Position numbers and translations under genes: made by a program. The notes beneath the pieces were generated by a model that worked only from the letters and a program-made list of their open reading frames with translations, did no database searches and was not told where the DNA came from. Of a DNA stretch of 56,733 bases, positions 53,265-56,733 are shown piece after piece. The DNA comes from Roseobacter sp. SK209-2-6 (GTDB taxonomy: Bacteria > Pseudomonadota > Alphaproteobacteria > Rhodobacterales > Rhodobacteraceae). The stretch spans positions 1-56,733 of the forward strand of contig NZ_AAYC01000021.1 in assembly GCF_000169455.1 (NCBI RefSeq), in the 5' to 3' direction. The stretch's first letter is position 1; each line of letters starts with the position of its first letter.

Positions 53265-53663
53265 ATGCCCGCAATTTCCGTGCATCCCGAAGGGTGGAAA
53301 CCTGCCAAGGGCTATGCCAATGGCATGATTGCCGAGGGCAGGCAGCTCTTTGTGGGGGGGCAGATCGGGTGGAACGCCGATCAGGTTTTTGAAGTGCATG
53401 ACTTTATCGGTCAGATGAGCCAAGCTCTGCGCAACATTCTGGATGTGGTCGAAACCGCCGGCGGCTCTGCCGCAGATATCACGCGGTTGACCTGGTTTGT
53501 CACCGACAAGGCCGAGTATCTGACCCACCAGGCGGAAGTCGGACGGGCCTATCGAGAGGTGATGGGCTATCACTTTCCGGCAATGACCATGGTTGTGGTG
53601 GCTGGATTGGTCGAGGATGAGGCCAAAGTCGAGATTGAGGCAACTGCCGTCTTGCCAAAATAG
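53265..53663 (+). CDS. RidA family protein, second copy
   Basis: Rid-family protein of 132 residues, distinct from the copy after clpX. Segments are YANGMIAEGRQLFVGGQIGW near 17-36, TRLTWFVTDKAEYL and the C-terminal HFPAMTMVVVAGLVEDEAKV. The catalytic Arg position of RidA is occupied by Val, so deaminase activity is uncertain. AAGGAG seven bases before the ATG sets the start. It is a single-gene unit with its own terminator. Confidence 0.87.
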   Translation: MPAISVHPEGWKPAKGYANGMIAEGRQLFVGGQIGWNADQVFEVHDFIGQMSQALRNILDVVETAGGSAADITRLTWFVTDKAEYLTHQAEVGRAYREVMGYHFPAMTMVVVAGLVEDEAKVEIEATAVLPK

Positions 53664-53705
53664 GCTGAGCCCCAGGGGCTCTTTGACTGAGACTTTTCTG
53701 CGAAC

Positions 53706-53733
53706 CGCCCACTGTCGAGTGGGCGTTTTTTTT
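53706..53733 (+). terminator. Intrinsic terminator after the second ridA
   Basis: CGCCCACT, loop GTCG, AGTGGGCG: a perfect 8-bp stem followed by eight T. Confidence 0.95.
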
Positions 53734-54058
53734 GCCTCTTGGTTTGGCTACCTTCCCTGAGCCTTCACAGCAGATACAAGAACGAGTTTTCGGCAATGGA
53801 TAGGTCTGTTGAAGGAGTGCGAATCTGTACCGGTCGCCGTGCTTTTTAGCTGGGAAACTGGTTGATTGCCTGGTGTCGTGTTGGAAAAATGGGCACGCCA
53901 GACCGGCTGAGTTCAGCATTTGTGCAGTCTCGAAAGACGGCCTATGTCCATGGTTCGCATTCGTCGTGATGAGGCTGTTCTGCTTTTTTGTGAGTTAAAT
54001 CAACATGTAGTGAGGTGATATTTCGGTGGGGTTTGATTTTTTTGCGGCCTTCAAAAAT

Positions 54059-54074
54059 TTTACCAGTTGATAAA
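54059..54074. promoter_or_regulatory. Candidate RutR operator upstream of pydA
   Basis: TTTACCA-GT-TGATAAA is an imperfect palindrome, 57 bp before the pydA start. It matches the RutR consensus TTGACCA-NN-TGGTCAA at 11 of 14 fixed positions. RutR is the uracil/thymine-responsive repressor of pyrimidine catabolism, so the function of the downstream genes agrees. No rutR gene is in the window. Confidence 0.55.
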
Positions 54075-54130
54075 AAAATAAACTGTGGCAGTCTGGGTGA
54101 GCAAAATAAACAAAGTCAGGGAGACACCCA

Positions 54131-55465
54131 ATGGCGAGTAGCCATCAGGCATCCGGTATCCAGGCAGGGCGTTTGGCCGCTCCTGAGATCGCCGAAAACT
54201 TCGGGGACCTGCATCCCGCCTATGACCCGCATGAGGCCGCTGTTGCGGCGGACCGTTGCTATTTCTGTTTCGATGCACCCTGCATGACAGCCTGTCCAAC
54301 CAGCATCGATATCCCGCAGTTCATTCGCGAGATTCAGGCAGGGCATCCGGCCTCTGCGGCCAAGACAATTCTGGAGCAGAATATTTTGGGCGGTATGTGC
54401 GCGCGGGTTTGCCCGACAGAGACGCTCTGTGAGGAGGCCTGTGTGCGCGAAGCTGCTGAGGGCAAGCCAGTGGAGATTGGCCGCCTGCAGCGCTACGCAA
54501 CCGATATTCTGATGGAACGCGGAGAGCATCCGTTCAGACGCGCTGAAAGCACCGGCAAACGGGTTGCTGTAGCCGGGGCGGGGCCCGCTGGCCTCTCTGC
54601 GGCGCATCGTCTGGCCATGCTGGGCCATGACGTGGTGGTCTATGATGCCAAATCCAAGGCAGGTGGCCTAAACGAGTTCGGCATTGCCGCCTATAAATCC
54701 ACCAATGATTTTGCCGCCCGCGAGGTGCAGTGGCTGCTGCAGATCGGCGGCATCACCATGGAGTATGGCAAAAAGCTGGGGGCCGAGCTTTCCCTGGAAG
54801 GGCTGGCAGCGGATTATGACGCGGTCTTCCTGTCAATCGGGCTGGCGGGCGTGAATGCGCTGCGGGCTTCGGGTGAGGATAAGGATGGTGTGCGTGACGC
54901 GGTCGATTTCATCGAAGAACTGCGTCAGGCTGGGGATCTGAGCGCACTTCCTGTGGGCCGCAATGTTGTGGTCATCGGTGGTGGCATGACCGCGGTGGAT
55001 GCCGCGGTGCAGTCGAAACTGCTGGGCGCAGAGAATGTCACTATTGCCTACCGCCGAGGGCGCGAAGACATGGGCGCCAGCCGGTTCGAACAAGATCTTG
55101 CGGCTTCAAAAGGCGTGAAGTTGATGTTCAACGTCATGCCCAAGGCCGTGCATGGCAATGGCGCCGCTGCCGAGATCGAGCTGGAATATACCGAAGTTTC
55201 CGAAGGCAAGGTTTCCGGCACCGGGGAAGTCACACGGGTTGCGGCGGATCAGGTCTTTAAGGCGATTGGTCAGGCGCTGGAGGGCCAGCCCGCTTGTCTG
55301 GAACTGGAAGGTCGCAAGATCAAGGTTTCTGAAAGCGGTCGCACCTCAATGGCTGGGGTCTGGGCCGGTGGCGATTGTGCCAGCGGTGGTGAGGACCTCA
55401 CGGTGACCGCTGTGGCTGAGGGTCGCGATGCGGCGATGGATATTCACTCCAGCCTGATGGGCTGA
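54131..55465 (+). CDS. preT: NAD-dependent dihydropyrimidine dehydrogenase subunit PydA/PreT
   Basis: Flavoprotein subunit that passes electrons between NAD(P)H and PreA for reduction of uracil and thymine. The 444 residues resemble the small subunit of glutamate synthase. Two Cys clusters lie at the N-terminus (Cys43, 46, 51, 55 and Cys90, 94, 100, 104), for 4Fe-4S centres. FAD binding is at VAVAGAGPAGLSAAHRLA near 144, and a second nucleotide fold at NVVVIGGGMTAVDAAV near 278. AGGGAGA precedes the ATG. It is 56 bp upstream of preA, and the two form the usual pydAB pair. Confidence 0.93.
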   Translation: MASSHQASGIQAGRLAAPEIAENFGDLHPAYDPHEAAVAADRCYFCFDAPCMTACPTSIDIPQFIREIQAGHPASAAKTILEQNILGGMCARVCPTETLCEEACVREAAEGKPVEIGRLQRYATDILMERGEHPFRRAESTGKRVAVAGAGPAGLSAAHRLAMLGHDVVVYDAKSKAGGLNEFGIAAYKSTNDFAAREVQWLLQIGGITMEYGKKLGAELSLEGLAADYDAVFLSIGLAGVNALRASGEDKDGVRDAVDFIEELRQAGDLSALPVGRNVVVIGGGMTAVDAAVQSKLLGAENVTIAYRRGREDMGASRFEQDLAASKGVKLMFNVMPKAVHGNGAAAEIELEYTEVSEGKVSGTGEVTRVAADQVFKAIGQALEGQPACLELEGRKIKVSESGRTSMAGVWAGGDCASGGEDLTVTAVAEGRDAAMDIHSSLMG

Positions 55466-55521
55466 GCCAGCTTTGGCGCCAGGGCAACTGGCGCCGAGCT
55501 AGCCTTAAGAGGAGAGATCAA

Positions 55522-56733
55522 ATGGCTGATCTAACAACAGAATTTCTGGGTATTAAATCCCCAAACCCATTTTGGCTGGCCTCCGCGCCTCCAACCGACA
55601 AAGAGTATAACGTGCGCCGCGCCTTTGAAGCGGGCTGGGGCGGTGTTGTCTGGAAAACACTCGGTTCCGAAGGTCCGCCGGTGGTCAATGTCAATGGCCC
55701 TCGCTATGGGGCGATTTTTGGGGCGGACCGTCGTTTGCTGGGGCTCAACAATATCGAGCTGATCACCGATCGCTCGCTTGAGACCAACCTGGAAGAGATT
55801 ACCCGCGTCAAAAAGGACTATCCGGATCGTGCGGTTATCGTTTCCATCATGGTTCCCTGCGAAGAGGAAGCCTGGAAAGCGATCCTGCCCAAGGTTGAAG
55901 CGACCGGCGCCGATGGGATTGAGCTGAACTTTGGTTGTCCGCACGGAATGGCGGAACGCGGTATGGGGTCGGCCGTGGGGCAGGTGCCAGAGTATATCCA
56001 GATGGTCACAGAGTGGTGCAAGAAATACTACTCCAAGCCGGTGATCGTGAAACTGACGCCCAATATCACCGATGTGCGCTTCCCTGCGCGAGCGGCTAAG
56101 GCTGGTGGTGGTGATGCGGTGAGCCTGATAAATACCATCAACTCCATCGTTTCGGTTGATCTGGACAGCATGGCACCTGAGCCTACTGTTGGTGGCAAGG
56201 GAACCCATGGTGGCTATTGTGGCCCGGCGGTAAAGCCGATCGCCCTCAATATGGTGGCAGAGATTGCCCGTTGCCCGCAGACCCATGGCCTGCCAATCTC
56301 GGCCATCGGTGGCGTGACCACCTGGAAGGATGCTGCAGAATTCATGGTCATGGGGGCTGGCAATGTGCAGGTCTGCACCGCCGCAATGACCTATGGTTTC
56401 AATGTTGTGAAAGAGATGATTTCGGGGCTCTCCAACTGGATGGATGAGAAGGGCTATACCTCTACGCAGGATTTCATTGGGCAGGCTGTGCCGAATGTGA
56501 CCGACTGGCAGTATCTGGATCTGAATTTTGTGGCCAAGGCCAAGATCAATCAGGATGACTGCATCAAATGCGGTCGTTGCTTTGCCGCCTGCGAAGATAC
56601 CTCTCACCAGGCGATCGAGATGAGTGAAGATCGTGTCTTTACTGTGAAAGACGACGAATGCGTGGCCTGTAATCTCTGCGTTAATGTTTGCCCGATTGAA
56701 GGTTGTATCACAATGGAAGAGGTGCCTGCGGGC
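55522..56733 (+). CDS. preA: NAD-dependent dihydropyrimidine dehydrogenase subunit PreA (cut by window end)
   Basis: Catalytic FMN subunit reducing uracil/thymine to the dihydro forms, the first step of reductive pyrimidine breakdown. The first 404 codons are present and the frame is open to the last base; about 30 residues are missing. The barrel starts with PNPFWLASAPPTDKEYNVRR and holds the active-site loop NFGCPHGMAERGMGSAVGQ near 136-154. The C-terminal ferredoxin domain has CIKCGRCFAAC and CVACNLCVNVCPIEGC. AAGAGGAGAG precedes the ATG. Hydropyrimidinase and beta-ureidopropionase genes would be expected further right. Confidence 0.95.
   Translation, partial: MADLTTEFLGIKSPNPFWLASAPPTDKEYNVRRAFEAGWGGVVWKTLGSEGPPVVNVNGPRYGAIFGADRRLLGLNNIELITDRSLETNLEEITRVKKDYPDRAVIVSIMVPCEEEAWKAILPKVEATGADGIELNFGCPHGMAERGMGSAVGQVPEYIQMVTEWCKKYYSKPVIVKLTPNITDVRFPARAAKAGGGDAVSLINTINSIVSVDLDSMAPEPTVGGKGTHGGYCGPAVKPIALNMVAEIARCPQTHGLPISAIGGVTTWKDAAEFMVMGAGNVQVCTAAMTYGFNVVKEMISGLSNWMDEKGYTSTQDFIGQAVPNVTDWQYLDLNFVAKAKINQDDCIKCGRCFAACEDTSHQAIEMSEDRVFTVKDDECVACNLCVNVCPIEGCITMEEVPAG

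Larger units (their letters stand above)
53664..54130. other. Intergenic region: ridA terminator and long pydA leader
   Basis: About 470 bp without a gene. It starts with the strong terminator described separately and ends with the RutR-like box and pydA ribosome-binding site. Between about 53740 and 54000 no ORF with family features, RNA gene or repeat was seen. The last 130 bp are AT-rich, as expected for a promoter. Confidence 0.6.

Noticed and set aside
55531-56607. Long reading frame on the minus strand (358 codons) opposite preA
   Set aside because: It is the antisense shadow of preA, whose plus-strand frame shows a full dihydropyrimidine dehydrogenase with ferredoxin domain. The minus-strand product has no recognisable motif.

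Overview
The window is a piece of a Rhodobacteraceae (Roseobacter-group, Phaeobacter/Ruegeria-like) chromosome. The placement rests on gene content and order: a NDUFA12-MlaD-DUF2155-aat-accCB neighbourhood, a GapR (DUF2312) protein, an osmoregulated periplasmic glucan operon of alphaproteobacterial type, a fused MrpA/B antiporter, and sodium-linked functions fitting a marine habitat. This is inferred from the sequence alone. Coding density is high, no rRNA, tRNA, CRISPR array, insertion sequence or phage gene was seen, and nothing looks recently transferred.

Layout. 0-9 kb: a SelD fused to an NADH-dehydrogenase-like flavoprotein, then the leftward operon mrpA(B)CDEFG for Na+/H+ antiport. 8.6-10 kb: a Tat-type rhodanese translationally coupled to a secreted esterase. 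10-16.3 kb: a leftward unit of a TTC38-type TPR protein plus opgC, opgG and opgH for periplasmic glucans. 16.6-19.4 kb: a ThDP enzyme coupled to a class III CoA-transferase. 19.7-25.4 kb: single genes (DUF302 protein, PhoX phosphatase, methyltransferase with regulatory domain, GlxA-type AraC regulator). 25.7-28.9 kb: clpP, clpX, a RidA protein and a membrane protein. 29.2-33.1 kb: NDUFA12, MlaD, DUF2155, aat, accC and accB. 33.3-37 kb: PAS-LuxR regulator, acyl-CoA ligase, membrane-tethered LuxR regulator, cytochrome b561 and PepSY protein.

37.3-49.1 kb is the most interesting part. A leftward Liv-type ABC transporter with a Tat-exported binding protein faces a ScfR-like regulator. The regulator is followed by a single-domain response regulator, a small two-helix membrane protein, a histidine kinase with a sodium:solute-symporter sensor domain, and an orphan FliM/FliN-like protein with a 14-unit Gly-Gly-Asp-Leu tail. 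I infer a nutrient-sensing module coupled to uptake and perhaps to motility.

49.4-51.6 kb: a sulfur/persulfide operon (metallo-beta-lactamase-fold dioxygenase, two YeeE/YedE proteins, DUF442 phosphatase-like sulfurtransferase). 51.9-53.7 kb: small proteins, gapR and a second RidA. 54.1 kb to the end: pydA/preT and a preA cut by the window edge, the two subunits of dihydropyrimidine dehydrogenase, preceded by a good match to a RutR operator.

Several intrinsic terminators are clear: after clpX, gapR, the second ridA, accC and the liv operon. Start codons were chosen by ribosome-binding sites and by ATGA/GTGA overlaps; where a longer frame exists this is stated.
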